Below, piece after piece: positions 24,105 to 32,163 of a stretch of 64,000 bases of DNA. Positions within the stretch are counted from its first letter, which is position 1, and each line of letters opens with the position of its first letter. The notes under the pieces were generated by a model that worked only from the letters and a program-made list of their open reading frames with translations, was not told the DNA's origin and made no database searches. The translations under genes were made by a program, and so were the position numbers. This DNA comes from Paenibacillus uliginis N3/975 (lineage in GTDB: Bacteria; Bacillota; Bacilli; Paenibacillales; Paenibacillaceae). Location of the stretch: assembly GCF_900177425.1 (NCBI RefSeq), contig NZ_LT840184.1, positions 3,884,263 to 3,948,262 of the forward strand, read 5' to 3'.

Positions 24105-24262
24105 TGACGGCACCTCCGTATTATGTACTTCATTTCTTTATTATTGTACTCCCTTTTCTACGTATTACAAATTTGATCCCGCTTCGCAAATAGACATAAC
24201 CAGGGGAAAACGGTATGATAAGAAGTAGAATTTTCATATCATGACAGAGGAAGGAATCTCGT

Positions 24263-24565
24263 ATGAAATTACTGATTTCCCGCTTCATCGCTATTCTTAT
24301 TTTGGTAATACCCGGCTTTATGGCGATGACAGGCTTTTTATTGATGAAAGATGCCGTTTTCTTATATATAGCCGTACACGGTAACGATCAGATAACGAAC
24401 CCTTCGTTCCAATGGCTTCATTTCGGTGGAGGCCTTCTCCTGTTCGTCCTCGGCATCGGTTTTCTGGGCGGCTGGATTTTGTTCCGAGACCGCAAGCGTA
24501 ATTACGTAGGACCACGATTCAAAAAGAAGCGACCGTCTAATCCGGATGCCCCTACACGCACCTAA
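24263..24565 (+). CDS. yqzF: DUF2627 (YqzF-like) membrane protein
   Basis: A 100-residue protein with two clear membrane helices, about residues 7-28 (FIAILILVIPGFMAMTGFLLM) and 52-74 (FGGGLLLFVLGIGFLGGWILF), and a basic C-terminal tail (RDRKRNYVGPRFKKKRP). It resembles the DUF2627/YqzF family, whose B. subtilis member also lies near the bkd genes. The function is unknown. AGAGGAAGGA precedes the ATG. It is transcribed divergently from lpdV and ends at a strong terminator. Confidence 0.82.
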   Translation: MKLLISRFIAILILVIPGFMAMTGFLLMKDAVFLYIAVHGNDQITNPSFQWLHFGGGLLLFVLGIGFLGGWILFRDRKRNYVGPRFKKKRPSNPDAPTRT

Positions 24566-24585
24566 TAAATATGTCACTAATAGAT

Positions 24586-24617
24586 AAACACCGGGGGATA
24601 TTTCCTCCGGTGTTTTA
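24586..24617. terminator. bidirectional terminator after yqzF
   Basis: AACACCGG-GGA pairs with TCC-TCCGGTGTT and is followed by TTTTAAT on the plus strand. The converging minus-strand gene ends 28 nt away and may use it too. Confidence 0.75.
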
Positions 24618-24644
24618 ATATGACCCTGATAAGGCTTATTTATA

Positions 24645-24857
24645 TTATTCCATCAGAGCATCCTTCAATTTACTGGACATTCTCGCCTGCTTGGAGGATG
24701 ATTTCAGAGCTGCTTTCCGTAGATTTATATTTTGTCGGTTCACTGTTTCCAGCTCCTTCAATAGCTGCTCAACAAGCAAAGCAGCCTCTGGACTCAATTG
24801 TCCTGTTTCCTTCAGCAATTTAGCTCTATTCGCCAGATCTGCGACGGTGTCATTCAT
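24645..24857 (-). CDS. small helical protein, function unknown
   Basis: A 70-residue, highly charged protein that reads as one or two amphipathic helices (VADLANRAKLLKETGQLSPEAALL and a second leucine-spaced stretch), ending in the basic, serine-rich KSSSKQARMSSKLKDALME. It has no membrane segment. AGGAAG lies 6 nt before the ATG, and the gap to the epimerase gene upstream is 45 nt, so the two are probably co-transcribed. I do not recognise a family. Confidence 0.65.
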   Translation of the reverse strand: MNDTVADLANRAKLLKETGQLSPEAALLVEQLLKELETVNRQNINLRKAALKSSSKQARMSSKLKDALME

Positions 24858-24902
24858 GATGGACTTCCTTTCTTGTATAAACTTTATACCTGATGTGCAA
24901 CA

Positions 24903-25787
24903 CTACAAATTCATATCCTTCGAATACTCTGCGATAAGCTGTGGCATCCATTCCTTCAAGTTCCAGAACGAAAATCCGGCGTCCGCTGCACGACTGTTGT
25001 CCATTGTCCAATCCCCTGGTATCCCGAACGGTGACATATGATCAATCTCTGCAGATGGGTGCAATGGTGCTATCTTACCCGTCTCCAGCTTGATCATATC
25101 CATAATCTCGCGAACCGATACGGATCCATTTGAACAGGCATTAACAGGCCCGTCGAATTTAACCTCTCCTGCCCATTTCAGAAACTGTGCCGCTTCTTCC
25201 GCGTGAATGAAGGAAATAAGTGCATCTGGCGCAGGCAATCCTATAGCTTCGCCCTTCAAAGCGTGTTCCACATGGAATAGGAGCCTTTTGGTATAATCGT
25301 CTGTACCCAGAACAATGGGGAAACGTACAGCAGTGACATTTAAATCATGACGGCTGAACAGAACAGCTTCTGCTTGACGTTTTCCTTCCTTGTAGTTGTA
25401 CTCCCCGTTATTGTTAGTAATAACCTGATAAAGGTAAGGGTCAAAATCTTCTTCCTTTAACGGATGGTCCGCGAAATCATAAACCGAAAGAGTAGACGTC
25501 AAGATGTATTGCCCCACTCGGCCTGCAAAGAGCTGCGCTGCATCCCCTGCTTCTTCCGGTGTATAACAAATATTATCATAGACAACATCATATTCACAGC
25601 TACCGACCGCCTGCTTCAGACTCTCAGGATCCTTACGGTCAGCCACAAGCCTATTTACATTGCCACCGAAATCATCGTTACTGTTGCCCCTTGTCAAAAT
25701 GGTCACCTCAGCACCGCTGTCCATCAGGTTCGCAACCAGTCTTTTTCCGAAGAAACGTGTACCTCCCAGTACTAATACTTTTTTCAT
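24903..25787 (-). CDS. NAD-dependent epimerase/dehydratase family protein
   Basis: An extended short-chain dehydrogenase of 294 residues. The N-terminal Rossmann loop reads VLVLGGTRFFGKRLVANL, TRG marks the cofactor pocket, and the catalytic pair appears as YNYKEGKRQAE with a Ser/Thr in LTSTLSVYD. The RFFGK variant of the loop is typical of the CSP41/NAD-epimerase-like subgroup. The substrate cannot be told. ATG 25787 has AGGGGG 8 nt upstream; a frame open to 25883 would add 32 lysine-rich residues with no binding site. Confidence 0.82.
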   Translation of the reverse strand: MKKVLVLGGTRFFGKRLVANLMDSGAEVTILTRGNSNDDFGGNVNRLVADRKDPESLKQAVGSCEYDVVYDNICYTPEEAGDAAQLFAGRVGQYILTSTLSVYDFADHPLKEEDFDPYLYQVITNNNGEYNYKEGKRQAEAVLFSRHDLNVTAVRFPIVLGTDDYTKRLLFHVEHALKGEAIGLPAPDALISFIHAEEAAQFLKWAGEVKFDGPVNACSNGSVSVREIMDMIKLETGKIAPLHPSAEIDHMSPFGIPGDWTMDNSRAADAGFSFWNLKEWMPQLIAEYSKDMNL

Positions 25788-25928
25788 TGATATACCCCCT
25801 GATAATTTTTCGTCATATAGCTCATTCTCTGGCTTGGATGTCCATGTGTTCTTTTTCTTCAATCTACCTGTATTTCCCTTCAAATTCGACGCTTAATAAG
25901 AAAAATGATGACTTATCAAAAATGAATA

Positions 25929-25981
25929 CGTCACTTCTTTAATGAATCGATGAATGTTCATCATCCACTAAAGAAGTGACG
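25929..25981 (-). terminator. nested perfect palindrome, probable spo0A terminator
   Basis: CGTCACTTCTTTA pairs perfectly with TAAAGAAGTGACG (13 bp) and encloses a second perfect hairpin GATGAA-TG-TTCATC. On the minus strand a T-rich stretch (ATTCATTTTT) follows a few bases later. It is 45 nt after the spo0A stop. Confidence 0.6.
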
Positions 25982-26025
25982 CATTGATCACTGAATATTA
26001 AAAGCGCTCAAAGCCCCTAACCCTT

Positions 26026-26829
26026 TCAAGAAACCTTATGCTCGATTCTCAGCTTATCAGCCACCATTGCAATGAACTCACTGTTCGTCGGCTTGGATTT
26101 GCTGATGTTGATGGTATAGCCAAAAAGATGGCTGATGGAATCGATATTGCCGCGTGTCCAGGCCACCTCAATGGCATGACGAATTGCACGCTCCACTCTT
26201 GAAGGAGTAGTCTTGAATTTTTCAGCAATAGCAGGATACAGCGTCTTAGTAATGGCACCCAGTATTTCAATGTTGTTGTACACCATTGTAATGGCTTCTC
26301 GTAAATACTGGTAGCCTTTAATGTGGGCTGGCACGCCGATTTCATGAATTATCGATGTAATATTCGCATCCAGATTCTTGCCTTTTCCCATTGGAACAAC
26401 ATTGGATTTCATACTGCTAAACGAAGCACTCGCTGACATACTGTTAGGTACTCCTACCAGTTGACGAATGCGGCTGGCCAGCACTTCCATATCAAACGGT
26501 TTCAAAATATAGTAAGAAGCACCTAACTGCACGGCACGCTGAGTGATGTTCTCTTGACCGAACGCCGTAAGCATAATGATCTTTGGCTGTGGGGACAAAT
26601 TCATATCACGCAGGCGTTCCAGAACGCCCAGACCATCCAAATGAGGCATAATAATATCAAGAATCAATACATCCGGAACCTTACCGGTTTCCTCGATCAT
26701 ATTGAGAACTTCCTCACCATTGTAGGCAATGCCGGTAACCACCATGTCTTGTTGGTCCGAAATGTATTCTCCGAGCAGGTTTGTGAACTCACGGTTGTCG
26801 TCTGCTAATAATACCTCGATTTTTTGCAA
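26026..26829 (-). CDS. spo0A: sporulation master regulator Spo0A
   Basis: Spo0A, the phosphorelay output regulator, 267 residues. The receiver domain has ADDNREF with Asp10/Asp11, the phospho-acceptor Asp58 in LILDIIMPHLDG, and the Lys in ILKPFDM. The C-terminal DNA-binding domain has HEIGVPAHIKGYQYLREAI and the recognition helix SRVERAIRHAIEVAWTRGN. The start is TTG 26829, preceded by AAAGGAGG at 8 nt. The frame stays open 24 codons further to ATG 26901, but the sigma-H -10 lies inside that stretch, so that message could not encode the extension. Confidence 0.98.
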   Translation of the reverse strand: MQKIEVLLADDNREFTNLLGEYISDQQDMVVTGIAYNGEEVLNMIEETGKVPDVLILDIIMPHLDGLGVLERLRDMNLSPQPKIIMLTAFGQENITQRAVQLGASYYILKPFDMEVLASRIRQLVGVPNSMSASASFSSMKSNVVPMGKGKNLDANITSIIHEIGVPAHIKGYQYLREAITMVYNNIEILGAITKTLYPAIAEKFKTTPSRVERAIRHAIEVAWTRGNIDSISHLFGYTINISKSKPTNSEFIAMVADKLRIEHKVS

Positions 26830-26886
26830 TTCGTGCTCCTCCTTTATCAGATCAGTACTTTTAGTTAAATTTCTTGTAGATAAAGT

Positions 26887-26913
26887 TTTCGACATGGTCA
26901 TTTAAATTCCTTC
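26887..26913 (-). promoter_or_regulatory. sigma-H promoter of spo0A
   Basis: Minus strand GAAGGAATT, 11 nt, GTCGAAA. The -35 matches RnAGGAwWW at every position and the -10 matches RnnGAAT at six of seven. It lies 58 nt upstream of the TTG start. Confidence 0.8.
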
Positions 26914-26920
26914 TGTCGAA
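26888..26920. promoter_or_regulatory. two 0A boxes at the spo0A promoter
   Basis: Perfect TGTCGAA sites occur on the minus strand at 26888-26894, overlapping the sigma-H -10, and on the plus strand at 26914-26920, just upstream of the -35. TGTCGAA is the core Spo0A-binding sequence, so self-control is expected. Confidence 0.75.
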
Positions 26921-27002
26921 AATTATTTTTCTTTATTTTTTTTTGAAGTTGATTTATAATGAATATTTTGTTTCAAATTATTTCTTATTTCGGCTTTATA
27001 CG

Positions 27003-27040
27003 ACAAAAAATCTTAAGGCATTAACCTGCCTTAAGATTTT
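27003..27040 (-). terminator. terminator at the end of spoIVB
   Basis: A perfect 14-bp stem AAAATCTTAAGGCA/TGCCTTAAGATTTT with loop TTAACC, running into TTTTTTGTC on the minus strand. The first arm lies inside the last codons of spoIVB. Confidence 0.85.
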
Positions 27041-28352
27041 GAGCATTGTTATGGGTCGATGGAAGAACCCCGGAATCCTGAAGCATCCATTCGATAAAAC
27101 ACCCGTAACCCGATTTGGGATCATTCACGAAGACATGGGTAACGGCTCCGATAAGCTTGCCGTTTTGTACAATTGGACTACCACTCATACCTTGTACAAT
27201 ACCGCCGGTTTTCTTAATTAGCCTTGGATCCGTAATTCGTAGAACCATCCCCTTGGTCGCAGGAGCATCCTGACGTGAAACATGAATGATCTCAACCTTA
27301 AATCGCTCGACTTCTTGCCCTTCCACAACAGTCAATATTTCAGCAGGACCTGCCTTCACTTCACCCGCCAAAGCGACCGGAATCGGTTCACGATAAAGAC
27401 TGTGGCTTGGTTTTTCATCCATCTTGCCAAATATGCCGAAATGCGTGTTACGCTCGACATTACCTAAAATTCGTCCATCTTTTAAGAAATGAGCACGTTT
27501 TTCACCTGGCTCGCCTTCTTCGCTACGTGAAATGGAGGTTACATTGGACTGCAAAATTTGCCCACTTCCCACTTCGATCGGAGTCTGAGTGTTCATATCT
27601 GTAATGACATGGCCCAAAGCTCCATATACTTTTTGTTGTGGTGCATAAAACGTGAGAGTTCCCACACCTGCTGCAGAATCCCGAATAAACAGACCAAGAC
27701 GCCAAGAATGATCTTCTGCGTCATAAGCCGGAGTAAGCTTGGTCTTCATCTCCTTGCCATTACGCTTAAATGTAATATCCAGCGGTCTTTTGGCGGTACC
27801 CGCTTTTTCAACGATTTGCGCTACTTTTGTTACATCATTTAGCAAAACTCCGTCCATTTGAGTCAGCAAATCACCCAGCTTGAGTCCTGCGATTTCCCCT
27901 GGCGAAGATTTTATTCCGCTGGAATGTACAAGATGATGACCTACAACCAAAATGCCGGCAGATTTTACTTTGACACCAATTGTTTGACCGCCTGGATACA
28001 CTTTAAGTTCTGGCATGATGTTAACATGTACCGTCTTCAGGGGAATAGTACCGAATAATTTCAGGGTTACTTCAGCTTTTCCGCTCTGTTGAGGGTCAAG
28101 CTTTAGTGGACGGCTGAGCGAGACATTAAGCGCTGACTGGGTTGAACCGTTCAATTGAAGCACATCTGGACGGTCCACCGAAGCCAGTGCCTGAACCGGC
28201 ATCGCGAGATTCAGCCTTCCTTGCTGTCCTGTAAACAACCGTATTTCATCAGGCAGTGCGGCTAAGGACAGGACAGGTTCAGCAGTTCCAACGAAACAAA
28301 GAAAGAAGGCAAGAATAAAACCGAGCAGTTTTTTCCTGAGGTTGGGGTTCAA
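27021..28352 (-). CDS. spoIVB: SpoIVB serine peptidase
   Basis: SpoIVB is a forespore-secreted S55 serine peptidase that triggers pro-sigma-K processing by cutting SpoIVFA. The 443 residues show an N-terminal signal anchor (KKLLGFILAFFLCFVGTAEPVLS), a PDZ domain (GVKVKSAGILVVGHHLV...GLKLGDLLTQMDGVLLNDV), and the peptidase domain with the nucleophile Ser in VQGMSGSPIVQNGKLIGAVTHVFVNDP. The start is TTG 28352 with GGGAG 11 nt upstream. It lies between recN and spo0A as in B. subtilis. Confidence 0.96.
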   Translation of the reverse strand: MNPNLRKKLLGFILAFFLCFVGTAEPVLSLAALPDEIRLFTGQQGRLNLAMPVQALASVDRPDVLQLNGSTQSALNVSLSRPLKLDPQQSGKAEVTLKLFGTIPLKTVHVNIMPELKVYPGGQTIGVKVKSAGILVVGHHLVHSSGIKSSPGEIAGLKLGDLLTQMDGVLLNDVTKVAQIVEKAGTAKRPLDITFKRNGKEMKTKLTPAYDAEDHSWRLGLFIRDSAAGVGTLTFYAPQQKVYGALGHVITDMNTQTPIEVGSGQILQSNVTSISRSEEGEPGEKRAHFLKDGRILGNVERNTHFGIFGKMDEKPSHSLYREPIPVALAGEVKAGPAEILTVVEGQEVERFKVEIIHVSRQDAPATKGMVLRITDPRLIKKTGGIVQGMSGSPIVQNGKLIGAVTHVFVNDPKSGYGCFIEWMLQDSGVLPSTHNNAQNLKAG

Positions 28353-28454
28353 TGGCTGTCACGCTCCCTTTTTCTTCTTTCGCTTGACGAAAAGGTTGGT
28401 CGCCAATTGCGTACCTTTAAGTTAACCCTGCCCCTAGGCTTTTATAACTGTCAA

Positions 28455-30194
28455 TCATTGACCCGATGCCTTTCTGGACGCTTTTTGCGCTTCCGCCAGA
28501 TTGAGCATTTCCTGGGCATGATGAAGTGTTTTTTCCGTAATTTCGACGCCTCCAAGCATACGGGCGAGTTCCTTTACACGACCCTCATCACTTAGTGATT
28601 CAACCTGCGTCATCGTTCTTCCGTCATCCAGCTTTTTCTCAATCAAATACTGATGATCAGCCATACAAGCCACCTGCGGCAGGTGGGTAATCGAGAATAC
28701 TTGACAGGTTTTAGCCAATATGTACAGCTTCTCGGCAATAGATTGTGCTGCTCTGCCACTGACACCCGTATCAACTTCATCAAATATGAGGACGGGAATT
28801 TCATCATGCCTTGCAAAGATGCTCTTCATCGCCAGCATAATCCTCGAAAGTTCACCACCGGAGGCGATTTTGGCCAAAGGTCGAAGCGGCTCACCTGGAT
28901 TAGGCGAAATGAGGAATTCCGCTGTATCCATCCCTTGTTTGCCAAGACGAACACGCCTACCTTCATGTTCATAACCATTTGGGTCATCCTGCTGGTTCAA
29001 TCGGACTTCGAGAGAAGTTCGTTCCATTTGCAAATCCTTGAGCTCTTGCTCAACCTGTCTGGCCAGATTAGAGGCGCACTGTTTCCTTGCTTCACTAAGT
29101 TCTTTGGCCAGCTCCATCAAACTGCCGAGCAGCTTATCTCTGCGGCTTCTCAAAGCTTCAATATGCTCATCCTTATTCTCAAGCAGATCCGTTTCCTGCT
29201 GAATGCGTTTGTAGTATTCCAGTATTTGCTCCACATTATCCCCATATTTTCTACGGAGACCGGAAATCATATTTAAGCGCTGTTCAATCTCATCGAGACG
29301 GTCCGGGTTGAATTCGATCTGATCCCGGTAATCACGTAATTGAAATACTGCGTCCTCAAGCTGATAATAAGCAGATTGAAGCTGCTCTGCCAGAGGTTTG
29401 AGGCCTTTCTCATCGTAACTTGAAACATCATCAATGCGTGATAATGCACGGCTAACCGCCTCAAGACCCTGTGTTCCGTACAACAGCTCATAAGCACTTC
29501 CTACAGAATCCATCATTTTCTCACTATGAGACAGCTTCAATCTCTCTTCGGAAAGCCACTCATCTTCCCCGGCTTTAAGCTCAGCCGCAGCAATCTCCTC
29601 CAGCTGAAATCGATACATATCCAGCATTTGATATGCTTTTTGACTGGATTCCAGTAAATCACTTAGTTCTTTCTCGACCTTGATGAATTGGCTATACTGG
29701 TCCTGATACTTTCGTTTAATCGGACTAATCAATTGATCTCCATAAGTATCAAGCAAACTCAAATGCCTGTCGGAACGAAGCAGATTCTGGTGTTCATGCT
29801 GACCATGTATATTAATAAGCTGTTCACCAATTTCACGCAGCATGGTTAGGTTGACCAGCTGCCCATTTATACGTGATGTGCTTTTCCCTTGTGAAGTCAG
29901 TTCTCTGCGGATTAACAGATGCTCCTCCGGGTTTCCCTCTATTCCGAGCCGCTCCAATGTATCCCAAACCGGATGCTCTGCAGAAAGATCAAACAGAGCT
30001 TCGATCTCCGACTTGTCGCATCCGTACCGGATCAGATCTCCTGAGCCTCGTCCTCCCGCTACAAGTCCAAGCGCATCGATAATAATCGATTTACCAGCAC
30101 CGGTTTCACCGGTCAGGACGTGAAACCCGGGAAAAAAGTGAACATCCACTGCCTCCACGACCGCCAAATTTCGAATGGATAATGTCACTAACAT
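28455..30194 (-). CDS. recN: DNA repair protein RecN
   Basis: RecN is an SMC-like ATPase that gathers at double-strand breaks. The 579 residues have the N-terminal Walker A GETGAGKSIIIDALG, a long central coiled coil (roughly 150-370), the ABC signature LAKIASGGELSRIMLA and Walker B VLIFDEVDTGVSG near the C-terminus, followed by FSITHLPQVA. ATG 30194 has GGAGG 9 nt upstream. It follows argR by about 40 nt, the B. subtilis order. Confidence 0.96.
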   Translation of the reverse strand: MLVTLSIRNLAVVEAVDVHFFPGFHVLTGETGAGKSIIIDALGLVAGGRGSGDLIRYGCDKSEIEALFDLSAEHPVWDTLERLGIEGNPEEHLLIRRELTSQGKSTSRINGQLVNLTMLREIGEQLINIHGQHEHQNLLRSDRHLSLLDTYGDQLISPIKRKYQDQYSQFIKVEKELSDLLESSQKAYQMLDMYRFQLEEIAAAELKAGEDEWLSEERLKLSHSEKMMDSVGSAYELLYGTQGLEAVSRALSRIDDVSSYDEKGLKPLAEQLQSAYYQLEDAVFQLRDYRDQIEFNPDRLDEIEQRLNMISGLRRKYGDNVEQILEYYKRIQQETDLLENKDEHIEALRSRRDKLLGSLMELAKELSEARKQCASNLARQVEQELKDLQMERTSLEVRLNQQDDPNGYEHEGRRVRLGKQGMDTAEFLISPNPGEPLRPLAKIASGGELSRIMLAMKSIFARHDEIPVLIFDEVDTGVSGRAAQSIAEKLYILAKTCQVFSITHLPQVACMADHQYLIEKKLDDGRTMTQVESLSDEGRVKELARMLGGVEITEKTLHHAQEMLNLAEAQKASRKASGQ

Positions 30195-30236
30195 ATACAA
30201 GCGCCTCCAATCCCAATCCGATCAATCACTACTGTA

Positions 30237-30686
30237 TTACGATATAAATCCCATAATCTGCGAAACGACCATCTCACTATCATCTTCCGTACGGCAGATC
30301 AACAAGATCGTATCATCGCCGCATATGGTCCCCATAATATGCGACCATTCCATATTGTCCAACAGTACGGCAACGGAATTAGCAGTTCCGGGCAGACACT
30401 TCATGACGACCAGATTGCCTGTACGATCGATGTGTACAAAGTTGTCAATGAGAGCACGTTTCAACTTTTGAACCGGATTATAGCGCTGGTCTGTCGGCAT
30501 GGAATATTTGTATCGCCCATCGTCCATGGGCACTTTAATAAGCAGCAATTCCTTAATATCTCTTGATACGGTTGCTTGTGTCACTTGAAAGCCCTCGGTC
30601 CTCAGCGCTTCAACCAAATCATCTTGCGTTTCGATTTCCTGATGGGTAATAATATCCCGAATTTTAATATGTCGTTGTCCCTTCAT
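30237..30686 (-). CDS. argR: arginine repressor ArgR/AhrC
   Basis: The 149-residue arginine-dependent regulator. The N-terminal winged helix (RHIKIRDIITHQEIETQDDLVEALRTEGFQVTQATVSRDIKEL) carries the SRDIKEL signature, and the C-terminal oligomer and arginine-binding domain contains GTANSVAVLLDNMEWSHIMGTICGDDTILLI with the GDD that contacts arginine. GGGAGG precedes the ATG. In B. subtilis it is named ahrC and is located in the same place before recN. Confidence 0.95.
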   Translation of the reverse strand: MKGQRHIKIRDIITHQEIETQDDLVEALRTEGFQVTQATVSRDIKELLLIKVPMDDGRYKYSMPTDQRYNPVQKLKRALIDNFVHIDRTGNLVVMKCLPGTANSVAVLLDNMEWSHIMGTICGDDTILLICRTEDDSEMVVSQIMGFIS

Positions 30687-30718
30687 TTAAGAAGCCTCCC
30701 GAATTTCATTCAGCTGAT

Positions 30719-31201
30719 TTATTCGTCGTTTCCGACCCATTCCTCGTCCGACCAATCCATAGTCACTCGCCGGACAACATTTTCATTCATGTCTATGTAC
30801 AGCAATCCGGCACATTCCGGATACATCAACATAAACGGCATTAGCCGATCCCTGATCCCGCTCCCTGTCCAATCCAGATGCTTGCGCTCACGAGACAGCT
30901 TTACAAGATACAAGTCACCCCTGCCGTCCGTAACGACATAATCGATGAACAGGCGGCTGTAAAGTGGTAGTTCATCTGTGTCGAAGGTCAAGTTAATCTT
31001 TACTTTTCCCCCGATCACTTCGAATCCTTCCTGCTCCATTAGCTCAATCGCCGGGTGATCTTGGATGCGCTCATTGATGGGCACACCCGGAAGTTGACTC
31101 GATGCCGGCGACATAAGCCAACGGTTGAGCCGCCATGACAACAGCAGTATCGCAACAACCCCGATCATTACCATAAGAAGCCCATCATAACGTTCATTCA
31201 T
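30719..31201 (-). CDS. membrane-anchored protein, function unknown
   Basis: A 160-residue protein with one N-terminal membrane helix (YDGLLMVMIGVVAILLLSWRL) and a soluble remainder. The core region EGFEVIGGKVKINLTFDTDELPLYSRLFIDYVVTDGRGDLYLVKLSRERK has alternating strands with D/K residues in a pattern reminiscent of PD-(D/E)xK nuclease-like folds, but this is only a visual impression. It lies between tlyA and argR and is likely co-transcribed with argR. I do not recognise a named family. Confidence 0.7.
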   Translation of the reverse strand: MNERYDGLLMVMIGVVAILLLSWRLNRWLMSPASSQLPGVPINERIQDHPAIELMEQEGFEVIGGKVKINLTFDTDELPLYSRLFIDYVVTDGRGDLYLVKLSRERKHLDWTGSGIRDRLMPFMLMYPECAGLLYIDMNENVVRRVTMDWSDEEWVGNDE

Positions 31202-31249
31202 CCATTTTCACCTCGAACTTGTATTCGCGGATGAATAGAACAACTCCTT

Positions 31250-31287
31250 TTTTTCAGCAAAAGAAACTCATCACTTTGATGAGTTTC
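31250..31287 (-). terminator. terminator at the end of tlyA
   Basis: GAAACTCATCA/TGATGAGTTTC is an 11-bp perfect stem with a 3-nt loop; on the minus strand TTTTGCTGAAAAAAAGG follows. The stem overlaps the tlyA stop codon. Confidence 0.65.
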
Positions 31288-32143
31288 CCGTAAATGTATG
31301 AGCCGCCTGCTGTACAGTACTGTCAATCCATTGGCCCAACTGATCCGGGACTTGTTCTAAAGCATTCCCCGGTTCTTCCGATTGGGCTTGACTCTCCGGC
31401 ATAATTCGCCAGTGAGCCAGAAATTCTATATTCCCTTCTCCCCCGGTTATGGGTGAGAAGGTAAGTCCTTTTAACTCAAACCCTAATTGATGAGCAAAAG
31501 TAAGCACATGGGTAAGAACTTCACGGTGTACTTTAGGATCTCTTACAACCCCGGATTTACCAACCTTTTCCCGACCTGCCTCAAATTGCGGCTTGATTAA
31601 TGCTGCAACATCCGCAGGCTTTTGTAGCAGCGCCATGAGCGGCGGTAGAATAATCCGAAGCGAGATAAAGGATACGTCAATACTGGCAAAATTCGGAATC
31701 GGACCCAGCAGATCATCGGGTGTCATATATCGGAAATTAGTCCGCTCCATGACACAGACTCGATCATCGTTTCGAAGTGACCAGTCCAGCTGATTATAAC
31801 CAACATCAATGGCATATACGTATTCTGCCCCGTGCTGCAGCGCACAATCCGTAAAACCACCCGTTGATGATCCAATGTCCAGCATCGTCCGTCCTGTCAT
31901 GTCGATACCGAACGTCTTTAGTGCTTTTTCAAGCTTCAACCCGCCTCGGCTTACATACGGATGAACCGATCCTTTTACCCTAAGTTCCGACGATCTAGGT
32001 ATTTTCATACCAGCCTTTTCAATACGCTCACTTCCGGAGTACACGAGGCCAGCCATGATGGCCGCCTTGGCTTTCTCCCGGCTTTCGTAAAAGCCCTGCT
32101 CCACGAGCAGGACGTCAATGCGTTCTTTTTGTGTCGAATCCAT
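31271..32143 (-). CDS. tlyA: TlyA-family rRNA methyltransferase/hemolysin-like protein
   Basis: A 290-residue protein with an N-terminal S4 RNA-binding domain (RIDVLLVEQGFYESREKAKAAIMAGLVYSG) and a Rossmann methyltransferase domain (MLDIGSSTGGFTDCALQHGAEYVYAIDVGYNQL), the TlyA arrangement of 2'-O-ribose rRNA methyltransferases. ATG 32143 has AGGAG 6 nt upstream and is preferred over the ATG seven codons earlier, which overlaps the dxs stop. It follows dxs directly, as does yqxC in B. subtilis. Confidence 0.92.
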   Translation of the reverse strand: MDSTQKERIDVLLVEQGFYESREKAKAAIMAGLVYSGSERIEKAGMKIPRSSELRVKGSVHPYVSRGGLKLEKALKTFGIDMTGRTMLDIGSSTGGFTDCALQHGAEYVYAIDVGYNQLDWSLRNDDRVCVMERTNFRYMTPDDLLGPIPNFASIDVSFISLRIILPPLMALLQKPADVAALIKPQFEAGREKVGKSGVVRDPKVHREVLTHVLTFAHQLGFELKGLTFSPITGGEGNIEFLAHWRIMPESQAQSEEPGNALEQVPDQLGQWIDSTVQQAAHTFTGNSSK

Positions 32144-32163
32144 CTTTGTCTCCTGATCTGTCA

